A DNA stretch of 64,000 nucleotides from Macrostomum hystrix (taxonomy: Eukaryota > Platyhelminthes > Macrostomidae), in NCBI GenBank assembly GCA_950097015.1, contig CATNEN010000025.1, forward strand, positions 7,182,001 to 7,246,000, given 5' to 3'. Below are positions 22,998 to 34,691 of the stretch, one piece after another (the first letter of the stretch is position 1; each line of letters begins with the position of its first letter). The position numbers and the translations under genes are program-made. Below the pieces are notes generated by a model. That model was not told the origin of the DNA. It did no database searches and saw nothing but the letters and a program-made list of their open reading frames with translations.

Positions 22998-23757
22998 AAA
23001 CTAGTGGTACAAAGATTCATAAAACACGCTCCTTTGCGCTACTAACGAGTAGCTTGAACGAGAATAGTTATCAAAAAATAATAAGTGATTAATATATCAC
23101 GCTGATAACAATTAACTAGACGTAGCTACACACAAGCTGGTTAAATTAGAATGTATTATCAAGTCTTGCCTCAAATTTTCAAAGCTGTCTATTTTCTTTG
23201 GCTTAAAAAAGTACATTTTCAGTCTTACATTGAAAGCTGAATTATATTTGAAGTATGAATATCAGAAGCGCCTAATTATTATTCCATTGTAATTGAAATA
23301 AAACAATGATATTTGACTGCGTTGGTTTCATTATTTAGAATTAGGAGATTTATAGCCAATCAAATTTTTTTTTATTTTTTTATGTATTTATAGAAACGTA
23401 GAAGTGAAGAAAATAATGGAAATGAACTCGATCGCACATATATACTGTACCAAAACTTTAAAGACATGCTTATTAAATCGATGCCTAACGAATAGGATAA
23501 GTGCTCTTTGGCTAAATGAGCTTTTCGGGAAAATTTTTTAGCTAAGCAACCGGCAAAAGTACTTTGAGACCAATGAGCTTTCTCACTACTAAACGATTGA
23601 AAACATGAACTTTTAAGACAGTGAAATATTTAAAGGCTAGTGAAGCATAGGCATAAACTGAACACACTTAGCCATAAAACCTCATTAACAGTTAATACAA
23701 AACAGAACGTTAAGCAAGCTTAAGAAATATTTAGAATTCGAGCAGGCTATATTGTGC

Positions 23758-23763
23758 TTTATT
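23758..23763 (-). promoter_or_regulatory. Candidate poly(A) signal of the synaptobrevin gene
   Basis: AATAAA on the minus strand, about 110 bases past the stop at 23871. Confidence 0.55.
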
Positions 23764-23870
23764 CATTTTGCAGAGTTTATCAAGAGTAAAAAATCCGTAG
23801 CTTTAGTAGAGGCAGCCGACACGAAATACTAACAAAGTTTTTTTAAGAATTCCTACACTCTGATTCGCTC

Positions 23871-26397
23871 TCAGGCGTGTGTTGTCGCGGGAGACGTGGG
23901 ACCACCACCACCGCCACCCCCGCTGCCTTTGTTTGTACTGCTGACAATGGAGACTGAAATCAATTTAGTAGAGTCTGTGGTATACCACTATTCTAGTGGT
24001 ATATTAACGAAAAAAACTAGCGCATTGACTGTTGCAGTATGAGATAGGGGAGAGATCAGACAGAAGAGATGACAGGGGGGATGAGACACGGGAGAGATGA
24101 GACACTTGAGAGGTGGGACGCAGGAAAGACGAGATAGCTATTGCGTGTCATAACCAAAGGCTATGTACACCTATTCAGTCCATGGACTTGGACTAACTTA
24201 ATAGTTATAAACGAAAGCAGTACATAAAGAAACATAAACTCACTAATGATGATGAGAATGATGATGAGCGCAACGACTCCAATAATGAGCATCATCTGCA
24301 AAAGAAGTCAGAGCAAAGGCGTTGGTTAAATATCTACAATATTTTTCATTCGTCTCTCAGATTATAATAAACTGCAGAGGACAAAGCAAACTAGATTATT
24401 TTTCGTGAAAAACGTTACACATTCACACTTGACTACTCGTTAGTCTAGTTAGTAGTCTATCTAGCACTAAACTGCATGTACAACCTTGGCATTCTGCCAG
24501 CAATATTTTCGTCGCACCCTGGACGCAGCATTAGAAAACTGCTGAGTGCCAACACGCAAATTGTCTGGCAAAAAAGGAAATAAAACGAACGCTTCATGAT
24601 TTATTCATACTACTTACTCGGCAGCATATTGAATGCGAATCATGCAAAAATATATAAAGAACAGAAAGCAGAAAAAATGTGTCCTAGAAATGGAACAAGT
24701 AGCCTATTTGGACCACATTGTGCAGCCAGTGGCACACACAATCTACGTACACATAATATTACAACCAATACTTGCTTTTTAATGGCATTAAAAATCTTTA
24801 AAAGCCGCACAAACAATTGTATTGCTTTTTTTCAAGACAATATTGGTATAATCATGCATACAGTGAATTTAGATTTACTTTGAACATTGTTGTTAACCCA
24901 ATTTAGGAAATAATTTAGAATTCATTACTCTTAAACTCAGCTAGTCCTTGAGAACAGAATCATTAGTTCAAGAGCAATTAATCAATCAATCAATCAATCA
25001 ATCGAGCAACAAAAAAACGGGCCATAAAATCCAGTCGAAGTTCAATTTTCTGCCAGACCTTGGTGTTCTGCCACCAATACTTTCGTTTAAGCCGGCCTGC
25101 GCTGGCTTCGAAGCGCGAAGCTCCCGCCTGCAGAGCGTCTGAATTTGGCGGCGGCGATGGCATCGATGGCGTGTTTTTAACGTGCACTTTTAGCCTACTG
25201 GACTAGGAGGGATAGACAACTGACTAGAGGCGAAAAAGACAACAGAATATAGGAGGAACAGACAACAAACCATAGGAGGAACAGACAATAGACCATAGGA
25301 GGAACAGACAACAAACCATAGGAGGAACAGACAATAGACCATAGGAGGAACAGACAACAAACCATAGGAGGAACAGACAACAAACCATAGGAGGAACAGA
25401 CAATAGACCATAGGAGGAACAGACAACAAACCATAGGAGGAACAGACAATAGACCATAGGAGGAACAGACAACAAACCATAGGAGGAACAGACAACAGAC
25501 TATAGGAGGAACAGACAAAAGACCATAGACAACAGAACAGACCAAATGAGAAACAGACAACAAACCATATGAGAAACAGACAACAAACCATATGAGGAAC
25601 AGACAACAAACCATAGGAGGAACAGACAATAGACCATAAGAGGAACAGACAACAAACCATAGGAGGAACAGACAATAGACCATAAGAGGAACAGACAACA
25701 GACAAAACAGCAAAACAGACACAAATCATCGAGCAGAGTATATGGCGGCAAACACCATGAGGTACTTAACTTGTAGTTAAACAACACAAATTACGTAATT
25801 ACACAATTACGTAATCCCTCCTACGTAATTACACAAATTATACAAACTAGTAGCTAGCATAGAAAATATGCAACTGTATAATTTATTAAACAGAAGTAAA
25901 ATAATTCATTTACAATCTAAAGTAAACGACAGTTATAGTAACACTTTAACCAAGCCGTGTGAGTTAGGAACTAAAGGAAAAAAATACAACGTAAGGAAAA
26001 AATGGAACACGTAATATTTATTTTTCTTACCAGCTCGATCATTGAGGTCCGTGATTTTCTCATCTCGTTGCATCACCTTCTCAACATTGACACGCATTAT
26101 GCCCACAACCTTGGAGAGTGGTGAAATTCAGGTTTGTAGATATTTAATTTGTAGGGACAACATTGGAGACGACTAATTTAAGTGGCTACAAACCTCATCA
26201 ACCTGAGCTTGAGTCTGCTGGAGACGCTTACTTGGTTCATAGCTTGGCCCAGGTCTAGAAAGGAGAAACACATTTCTAATTTAATGTCAAAGTGGCCTTT
26301 CTACGTAACTATAGGAAGACATTAAAAAATCACACAAAACCTACCTAGAACCACTGGTGCCAGCATCACCAGGTCCACCAGTTGCCCTGGAGGCCAT
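23871..26397 (-). CDS. VAMP2: Synaptobrevin/VAMP, vesicle R-SNARE (six exons)
   Basis: Minus-strand exons: 26397-26345, 26254-26194, 26109-26031, 25138-25059, 24295-24244 and 23953-23871; all phases match (135 residues). This vesicle-anchored SNARE pairs with syntaxin and SNAP-25 in exocytosis. The N-terminus is Gly/Pro-rich ([13 protein letters not shown]). The SNARE helix runs [20 protein letters not shown], then [20 protein letters not shown], with the zero-layer Arg in VVGIMRVN. The juxtamembrane [10 protein letters not shown] is typical of brevins. A single C-terminal transmembrane helix ([16 protein letters not shown]) comes from exon 5. The last exon adds a short luminal tail with six glycines, longer than in vertebrate VAMP2. 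If the exon-5 donor is not used, reading continues [10 protein letters not shown], a possible second end. Whether it is the neuronal or a general paralogue cannot be told. Confidence 0.92.
24050..24130. repeat. Relic of the 16-bp CATCTCTCCCGTGTCT minisatellite, opposite orientation
   Basis: GATGAGACACGGGAGAGATG, GAGACACTTGAGAGG and neighbours are the reverse complement of the unit at 14620-15425. It lies in an intron of the synaptobrevin gene. Confidence 0.7.
25240..25705. repeat. 23-bp minisatellite in a synaptobrevin intron
   Basis: About 20 copies of a 23-bp unit (AACAGACAACAAACCATAGG plus AGG), alternating ACAACAAACC and ACAATAGACC forms. It lies between exons 25059-25138 and 26031-26109. 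Long overlapping open frames on the minus strand are repeat artefacts. Confidence 0.95.
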
Positions 26398-27012
26398 TGT
26401 TTTGGCTGAATTTTGTTCAAGTAGACAAACAATTTTTAACAACTCAGCATAAAACTATATATTCATTAACAAGATTCTCTAAGTTCTTGTTGATGGCTAG
26501 CTAGATTTAATGCACATTAATCTAATTGTTCATAAATAGCTTAAGGACCACTAGAAGATGGACAGGACACTTCATTTCTTGAAAAATTTATTAAAGGCAG
26601 ATTTTTACAGAAAAATGCAATGGTGAGATAGGAACAAATTAGCATTTTTCACATTAAAATTTTGATAACTTTTCATTGGAAGCAGATCCGATGCTGTTTT
26701 TAATATATCTGGCAAAACATGTTGCTTCACCAAATTTAAAAAAGTTTCATTCATGAATAATTGATCTAATTGTATTATATTGTTTCCAAATTTCTTAGAA
26801 AGCATATGGTAAAATTGATTAAATGTATTTGTTATAAATGGGACTTGTTTAGATGAATGAATATTTGTTATACTGTATAAAACTTTGTTAAAATGTGCCT
26901 GCCATTTCTATTACAAAATAAGTAAAATACAGCTGAGTTTAGCAAAAGAAAATAACCTGGAGTTTCATATCAAGTTCATATACAATACTCGGAAGTGTTC
27001 TTTCATTCTTTA
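26398..27012. other. Upstream region of synaptobrevin
   Basis: AT-rich sequence expected to contain the synaptobrevin promoter and 5' UTR. No other gene is recognised. Confidence 0.45.
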
Positions 27013-27032
27013 TCTATATATATAAAAGTGAA

Positions 27033-27072
27033 AACTCTGTCTGTCTGTCTGTCTGTGTGTGTGTGTGTGTGT
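27033..27072. repeat. (CTGT)n/(GT)n microsatellite in the Helitron 5' end
   Basis: Five CTGT units run into ten GT units. Confidence 0.95.
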
Positions 27073-27681
27073 GTGCAACCTTTTGTCTTTATAGACGCCG
27101 AAACCGCTCAACCAAATCGCACGAAACTTTGCACATACCTAAAACCACCTACGCTGAGTGCAATAGGCTACTCAAATTCCCGAAAAATAATTTCCTTCCT
27201 GCTCAAAAGTGCAAAAAACTGCTCAAAAATCGTCAAAAAATCACTCAATTCGACATATCGTCGCCCCACTTTGTCAGATTTTCTCCAAATTTGATCCACT
27301 TACACTTTACATGTTTTCCAACAATGCTGTCAATTTTGAACATCTCTACTCAATCCAGAGCAAAGCCGCATCATCTCAAAGTGAGTCACTTTTTGTTTTC
27401 CGAGGACAGCCACCCCAACTCCCCTCCGCCACTCTGCGGGCCAAATTTTATTACAGCCACCCCCTCCCTTCCCCGGGCGCCGAAGCCTCAGACTGTACAT
27501 TGTATTTCAAGCCGTGAATGTACACAGCCCAAACCCCTAGACTGTCTACTGGCCCCCAAGCAGCACTGAGACTGAGTGCGGTGAGTGCGGTGGCGTCCCA
27601 GTGCGCAGGGCTCTCCGGTCGATATTTCTCTCCAGCCAGCCTGGGATAGAAGAAAGAGAGAGGCTGGCGATCAACTGATGG

Positions 27682-28630
27682 GTGGTGTCACTGCTGCTGT
27701 CTGGAGACTTTAGACAGACGCTGCCTGTGATTCCGCGTGGCACTCCTGCTGATGAGATTAATGCTTGCCTAAAATCATCTCACCTGTGGCCATCGGTTGT
27801 GAAGTTGCACCTACGAACAAACATGAGAGCTACAATTCAAGGAGACGAAACAGCTCATGAGTTCTCTGCCAATCTATTGCGAATCGGCAATGGTCTGCTG
27901 GAGATTAGCACCGAGGATGGGCAGTCATCGATCGCTACAATCGGAACCATTGTGCAGTCAGTGCAGGAGCTCAAGGCAAAAGTTTACCCGAACCTGATGG
28001 TTCGATATGCTGACGTTGACTGGCTGTCAGAGAGGGCAATTCTGTCCTAGAAATGATGCCGCCAACGAAATTAACTACCAACTGCGTTAGGAGTTGCCAG
28101 GTGCAGTTTTCACCTACAAGTCAATTGATACAACGTTGACTGATGACACCGCTGTGGAGTATCCTGTTGAGTTTCTGAACTCTCTAGATCCTCCTGGAAC
28201 TCCATCGCACAACTTGCAGCTGAAAGTTGGGGCACCAATTATGCTCCTCCGCAACCTGAATGCGCCAAGGCTGTGTAACGGCACCAGACTGATAGTCAGG
28301 CGGCTCTTCCCACACGTGATTGAGGCCACGATAATGACTGGATCTGGCAGAGGAGAGTCTGTGTTCGTTCCCCGGATTCCAATTATCCCCACGGACCTGC
28401 CATTTCAGTTCAAGCGACTGCAGTTCCCTGTGAGAGTGTGCTTTGCGATGACTATTAACAAGGCTCAGGGACAGTTGCTGAAGGTGGCTGGCATCAACCT
28501 GGAGACTCCTTGCTTCTCGCATGGGCAGCTTTATGTCGCCTGCTCCCGTGTTGGAACTCCAGCTGGCCTATTCATTTTCGCACCAAGGGGAAGAACGAAG
28601 AATGTGGTGTATCCCCAGGCCTTGAGGTGA
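27682..28630 (+). pseudogene. Helitron Pif1-like DNA helicase, C-terminal remnant
   Basis: Pif1-family motifs are visible: SGDFRQTLPVIPRG (helicase motif III) near 27702, LRTNMRA, PRNDAANEIN across a frameshift near 28048, KVGAPIMLLRNLN, and the C-terminal MTINKAQGQLLKVAGINL and LYVACSRVG (motif VI). At least one frameshift (27682 and 28094 segments are in different frames) and one TAG near 28088 break the frame. The N-terminal motifs, including Walker A, are missing. It is a dead fragment of the element's RepHel protein. Confidence 0.85.
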
Positions 28631-28640
28631 CTCGCAAGCA

Positions 28641-29512
28641 ATTAATAGAAAAGTAGTCACGAATTGACCTTGACCTGTCTAACTCTGAACTCTGAAACAG
28701 TTTAATTTTGTTTCTTTGACATTGTTATTGTTATGCCATGGCTATTTTCCTTATGCATACGCGTGTACATGCATACTGTATACAGAGGCAGATTTAGGGG
28801 GGGGGGGCGGAGGGGCAGTCGCCCCCCTAAATTTTAATCATGGGAATAAGATGCCCCCACCAGGGGCGCCAGTGCTGCGACTGTGCTGCGCCAGTGCTGC
28901 GACAGTTAAAAACATTTAAAGACAACAAGTAAGAAGGATTCAAAAGAGAAAAATTGGAAAGTATTGCTGTACACTTAAGATAATTGTTAACACTCTTTGG
29001 AAAGCCTATACTCAGAAATACATACATCTAATAAAGTAATCAACAAGAATAACTAAATATGCTACCTAGACTAACTAAATGTGCTACCCAGAAAAACTAA
29101 ATATGATAACTTACACCAACTAAATACTCTACCAAACTAAATACACAGCCAAGAAATTCTTTGAAATATATAAAATATATTTTCAGAGACAAATTCTAAG
29201 AAAATATTGAAATTACTTACACATTAAAATACCCTTGTAAACAACTTTTGTAGGCTATTAAAAATTAGAACTACCACAACTTTAGTTGCACATTAGGATT
29301 AAAACTTTACAAAGAAGTTAGGCCTACAACAACTTTGGTGACATCATATCCTTAGAATGATAATTAAAGAGAGAAGCATTACAAAATAACTATTTTGTTG
29401 ATTTATAATGAAGCACAATAGCCAGTCAATAGCTATGGTATAACTAACTCAAATTAACTGTTACTTTCTAATCAAGTATAAGTATATTATGAGAATTACA
29501 TATATTTTTTCA
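28641..29512. other. Spacer between Helitron and MULE
   Basis: AT-rich, with a poly-G tract at 28797-28809. Around 28783-28870 a CAGAGGCAGATTTAGGGG / CCCCCTAAATTT inverted arrangement suggests an old non-autonomous DNA transposon, but neither a second end nor a target duplication was found. A short decayed CTAACTAAATATGCTACC-type repeat is at 29045-29150. Confidence 0.5.
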
Positions 29513-29522
29513 TAAAAAACAA
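29513..29522. repeat. Left target-site duplication of the MULE
   Basis: TAAAAAACAA, identical to 38271-38280. Ten bp lies within the usual 8-11 bp MULE range. Confidence 0.93.
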
Positions 29523-29534
29523 CGGTCCGTGGAA

Positions 29535-29690
29535 ATGCCGAAACTGACGAAACGGGCCGAAACAAACCGAAACGGACCGAAACGGACCGAAACGGACCGA
29601 AACGGACCGAAACAAACCGAAACGGACCGAAACGGACCGAAACAAACCGAAACGGACCGAAACGGACCGAAACAAACCGAAACGGACCAA
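29535..29690. repeat. Left subterminal 10-bp array of the MULE
   Basis: About fifteen tandem copies of a 10-bp unit, alternating CCGAAACGGA and CCGAAACAAA. They are the inverted counterpart of the array at 38096-38260. These are candidate transposase-binding repeats. Confidence 0.95.
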
Positions 29691-30135
29691 CTGGAACCTG
29701 AAAATGACAAAATTATTGATCGAGGGCAAACTATGGCTGATTAAAGCATCCGCCGTGCAAAGTGAAGCAACATCGGTGTGAGGGAGTGCGATCAATAGCT
29801 ACCGTACGTGCGATATTAGGGTGTGTGTTTTCTGTATTTTGTAATGCCGTTGCAGTTGCATATATCGAGTCGTCATTGCCTTTGTGCTTAGAATAGAATT
29901 TCAACCCTTGCTTATTGTATACTATTACGGGTCGTTTTAAAAGAAGCTTCAGTTTACATACCATACGCTTTTTCAAATCAATCGTGAGTTCTTTGTGCAA
30001 CACTTTGTTTAAACTAACTTACAGGAGCAGTTAACAAATTAAACTTACAGTATTCGATTTTGGACCGCCACGTGCAGACTATCAAATCACCAAGCCACAT
30101 TTCAATCAAGACGGTAAAGATCCTAGCAGTGTGCT

Positions 30136-33100
30136 ATGAGGATTCGGAGTCCTATGTACCCCTGCACTGGGTGTGGTCTTGAATGCGCTGACGATACAAT
30201 CTATTGTTGTGGATGCCAGTGTTGGAGCCATCGAACATGTCTTGCAATGAGCGAAGTGTTGTTTGCTAAGTGGGATTCCTCAAATGCAGACTTCCTTTGT
30301 CCCACGTGTGTCCACATCAACGATGGAGGATATGACATTCAGGGTGCTCTCTCTAGGTGAGTAAATGCTGTAGTGTGGTCTTCATATTAAATTCACAAAA
30401 TTCTATTGCTGCAGGGGCCTCGTGGCCTAATCACAGTGCTGTGCCCCACCAGATGTATATAAAATTATACATTTTGTCTATCTTAAGATTCTTCCCTTAT
30501 GACTTATGCTAGTCCCTAGGCCTATGACTTGCATCTTGATTAGAATCAAATTGATGTTCTTTGTGGTAGTGCTAGAGAGAGTAGACCTTACAAATGGTGG
30601 GCTTTAGAGTTCTGCCATAGCTATGGATATGTCTATGAGAAGTTACAGATATGGATTTTTTCATAAAAGATATGGATATGGATAGGCTATGGGAAAATTA
30701 AGAGGTTATGGATATAGATATGGATATGGGAAAATTTTAGTTATGGTGGAACTGAACTCTAGTGGGCTTCTTCATCAACAGTGATATAAAATGGTGGAAA
30801 GCATATTCTATAAAAATAGAGAATGGGGTAAAAGTCATCAACCAAACAAGAAATCAATGATTTTATATATTCAACCTTTTATTAAACTTTCAGTATGCTT
30901 CATATCAAAGTGAAGCTAACCCAAAGTTGCAGAAAGTTAATATTTTTCTTTTTGAAGAATATTGTTTTATCCAAAGCAGTTAATTAAGTTGAAAGAGGTA
31001 ATAGACCACTTTCTATCAAAACCAAGCAACAATTTTCATGCATTGTCAAGCTGAACAAAGAATCCGATGTTCTGTTTTTCATTTTGGCATAGTAAAGGCA
31101 TCATAGAACTTGAAATATCATAACAAATGAATAAAATAGTTAGGAAGAATCACATGAAAGATAAATATGACTTTCATTTCTCTTGAATGGTTTGGTTGAT
31201 GATGTTTTACCCTAAGGGCTTTTGATAAAAAAATGGGAAAAAAATATATACTGTACTTAGTAGTATAGTAGTAAGCAGTAAGTAGTTGCAAAGGAAAACT
31301 AAAACTTCAACTTCACTGTCATATGACATATTCAAGGAATTACTCATATCTGGATCATTTTTCTACATTCTCTTAATAGATTACATGCAATTCTAAATGT
31401 ATCATAAAGCTCAGATTGAGAACTGCTACAGTCTGCTATAGTGCATGATAGAAATCTTGATAAACTTGTATAAAGCATTTCCAGTGGATTTTGCAAGTCA
31501 GCTAGCTCAAATTCAACATAAAAGTTGCTACTTTCTTTTGTTTCAACAATTTCAGGCTACAGACTTCAGTGGCTATGTCTGCTAGTGAGCGCGAACAACT
31601 TCTGCTGGCGACATACTTTGTAGAACCACAACTTCAAGAGGTCATCTTTGGAAATGCTGGCACCGATAAGACTGGTACTGATGATATTGCCAAGAAGATT
31701 TTGCTGCTGTTCCAGCCATGTGTACTCAATTTGTACCACCCTGCAGCTGTTGCTGGGGATGGCAACTGTTTTTATCGTGCAGCCTCCCTGGCTCTCTATG
31801 GCACACAGGAGCACCATCTGTACCTTCGTTTGCGAATTGGGCTAGAGTTGATTGACAACAGATCATTCTATGATTTGGAAGCAGCAAACTTTACTGATCT
31901 AATAAATGACTGTCGGATCTATACACCACCATTTCTAGATGTAATGATGAGTGCTGTTACTCCTGGCTCCTATGCAGAGATGATTCACTTCTTTGCACTG
32001 AGTGCTGCCATTGGTAAAGCGATTCAGTCATATCATCCACCAAATGCTCTTATTTCTTGTGACCAGCATCCATACACACGCCTTGTGTGTGGTCGTGGTG
32101 TCCGCCGTCCATGCAGTCCGGTAATCACATTAATGTGGTCTCACTTTTCGCACGTTCCAGCCAAGGCAACTGCACTCGTTGCGAACCATGTCATTCCACT
32201 CATACGAATAGTCGATGCAACACATGAGTCACCAACAAGTGTTGAGATGGATGAGGAGGGGGCAGAGGACTATAGTGAGAACTCACGAGTTGACGACTCG
32301 AGGAATGATGGCGAAAAGGATGGTGAAGTTGGGAGTGACGAAGGTGAGTCGCATGCGAGGAGGGCTGAAGAGAAGAATGCGCAGGAAAGTGAAGAGGCAG
32401 CGAATGACAATGGTGCTGGAGTGGGGGACAAGGACAAGACGCGTTCGCAGAAGTCAAAGAAGAAGAAAGGCACAAAGAGAGAGAATGAAGCTGCAGGCGA
32501 TGATGCTGGGGTGGAGGAGAGTGGCGCTTCAAGTTCGCAGAAGTCAAAGAAGAAGAAAGGCACAAAGAGAGAGAATGAAGCTGCAGGCGATGATGCTGGG
32601 GTGGAGGAGAGTGGCGCTTCAAGTTCGCAGAAGTCAAAGAAGAAGAAAGGCACAAAGAGAGAGAATGAAGCTGCAGGCGATGATGCTGGGGTGGAGGAGA
32701 ATGGCACTTCAAGTTCGCAGAAGTCAAAAAGAAAGAAGTACAAGGACACAAGAAGAAGAGCGGACGAATCAATGAGCACCGATGATGAGAAGCAATCCAA
32801 TTCTGACTCAGATCCAAAGAATGCAAAGAGGAAGAATGATTACATCGCCGACGAGTCAAACCTGTTTACTGATTATGGAACTGATTCTAGTCTACCAGGA
32901 GGAAAATTCATGTCTGGCCAAAAAGTTTATGAGGTTTTGACTACAACCGGGATAGAGAATGCCCTAAAATCAGTTCCGACTGGAAAAAAGGACAATGTAT
33001 ACTTCGTGGTTGACAACACTGACAATATACAGCGTCGACTGGGTGGCAAGAAAAGCCTTTTTTGGGATGACTGTGGAGCGTGGGTCTCATCAAATTCGCC

Positions 33101-34691
33101 TACTATTAGAGTTCCATATTTATGTGCAAGTAATCGTCTTGGATCTCGATTGCATCGTAAAGAAGAAAAATACTGCACTGAATTTCAGTGCAGTAACAAA
33201 CGCTACTATGTTCCACTATCTCCACAGCCATTGAAGGAAGACGTTGTTACTTTTGTGCACCATTATTCAAGTTTGAAATTTGGCTCACAATCTGCTTCGA
33301 GCTATCGTCGCCGGATTACTTGGATTGAGAGTGCAGCACACTCAATTGCCATTTTTGAATACGCAGGTACATTCCCAGGACACAAGCAGCATGGGAACGA
33401 TAGTGCAGAAGATTCACACTTCATTCGAACACCAGAAGAAACTATACAGAAAATGAAGGAGATGCTGAAGTCGCTTCCACCTAGAGAAGTTTATGCTAAG
33501 TTAGTGAAGGACAATTTGGAAGAGAGTGAGAAGTCTCCTCGTAATCTTCAACAAGTAAGAGATGCAAATCGTAAAAATGCTTCGGGGCACAGGGTGCCAT
33601 TCGCAAACCCTGCAGACGAGTGGTTGGCTGTCGTTGAAATGCTTCAAATGAATGAATTTGTACGACATGTAATTCACCCACATGGAAGGCCGCCTTGCGC
33701 TGTTCTGTACACAGATAAGCAACTGCGAGACGTTAAAGAATTCTGCTGCGGTTCCAACGCAAGTGTACTGTCATTCGACAAAACATACAATCTGGGCTCT
33801 GTTTTTGTTACCCCTAGTTCGTATCAGAACTTGGCTTTGTATCGCAAATCAACAGGAGATACCCCCATTTTTATGGGGCCAATCTTTTTACATGGCAATT
33901 CTGATGCCACGACATATAACTACTTCTTCAGCCATTTATCTTTGATGCTGGAACATTCACCTCAAAAGAAGATTATTCTTGGATCGGATGCTGAGCTGGG
34001 GATGCGTAAGGCAATGATGCATTCCTTTCCATACGCGTTTACAGTGGCATGTACAAAGCATTTGAAGGACAATGCCAAAAGGCAGCTATCAGACACATGT
34101 GGTGTTGATAAGTACGAACGAAAGAAAATTATTTCACAAATTTTCGGTACACATGGACTTGCCAACTCTAATACAGTGACTGTTTTTGATGCTGCTGTGG
34201 CACAGCTTATACATGAAATGCGAAGTGCAATCCCAGCATTTGCGAAATACTGTGCCTCACACGTGCTACCACTGTTGCGAGAAAGCATTGTCTGCGAGCG
34301 TCACTTGTGGACGACCAACAATGCTGAGTCGCTGAATCACGTTTTGAAGATGAAAATAAGTTGGACACCAAGAAACCTTCCTGACTTGATTTTTCGCTTG
34401 GAGGAGCTATCGAGGCAGCAGCATTTAGAAGCAGAAAGAGCTCTCATCGGCTTTGGCGAGTTTCGACTGTCCTGTATGTATGTACATCATCAAATCACTC
34501 TCGATGCTTGGAAGAAAATGTCAAAAAAACAAAGAGATGCAGCTTTCCAAAAGTGCTTTCGAATGATTAAGGATGAAGGAGTGTTCACATCTACCAATGG
34601 CAGGTTCAAAACTATGAGGAAACCATCTGCTGGTAAGAAGCCCCACCAGAAGCGACGACAGAAGGCAGAGCGAGCGACTCAGTTTCGATAA
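30136..34691 (+). CDS. MULE transposase with N-terminal PHD finger and OTU-type cysteine protease domain (two exons)
   Basis: Exon 1 is 30136-30356 and exon 2 is 31556-34691, joined AG|G in frame (1118 residues). Exon 1 gives a PHD-like finger: YPCTGCG, YCCGC, CWSHRTC, LCPTC (C4HC3 spacing). Exon 2 starts with an OTU fold; AVAGDGNCFYRAASLALYG has the catalytic Asp (142) and Cys (145), with a candidate His in VANHVIPL. A low-complexity Lys/Glu linker follows, with three tandem 30-residue repeats. The C-terminal MULE DDE core shows SFDKTYNLG (D815), LGSDAELGM (D885) and TNNAESLNH (E998), with CTKHLKDN between. The basic tail (KPHQKRRQKAER) may be a nuclear signal. It should cut and rejoin the element ends. 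The OTU domain could remove ubiquitin, but that is untested. No frame damage is seen. Confidence 0.9.
30357..31555 (+). other. Intron of the MULE transposase gene
   Basis: Donor GTGAGTAAATG at 30357 and acceptor TTTCAACAATTTCAG at 31555. AT-rich, with an imperfect TATGGATATGGATATGG stretch near 30625-30735. No coding sequence is seen. Confidence 0.75.
32448..32740 (+). repeat. 90-bp coding tandem repeat in the transposase linker
   Basis: Three full 90-bp copies plus a partial one encode QKSKKKKGTKREN followed by EAAGDDAGVEESGASSS. The copies are nearly identical in DNA, implying recent expansion. 90 is a multiple of three, so the frame is kept. Confidence 0.95.

Larger units (their letters stand above)
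27013..28640 (+). mobile_element. Helitron, internally deleted and decayed
   Basis: The left end reads A|TCTATATATATAAAAGTG followed by (CTGT)n and CGCCGAAACCGCTCAACC, which is the usual animal Helitron 5' end (TC start after an A). After about 0.6 kb of AT-rich and C-rich sequence it changes into the C-terminal part of a Pif1-type helicase. No Rep domain and no clear CTRR hairpin end were found, so the right border is approximate. Confidence 0.72.

Noticed and set aside
25190-25729. Minus-strand hydrophobic frames ([10 protein letters not shown] pattern) that look like a membrane protein
   Set aside because: Translation of the 23-bp array inside a synaptobrevin intron.
28783-28900. Second hAT-type MITE
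   Set aside because: CAGAGGC-like start and an internal inverted segment are present, but no matching right end or 8-bp duplication could be found.
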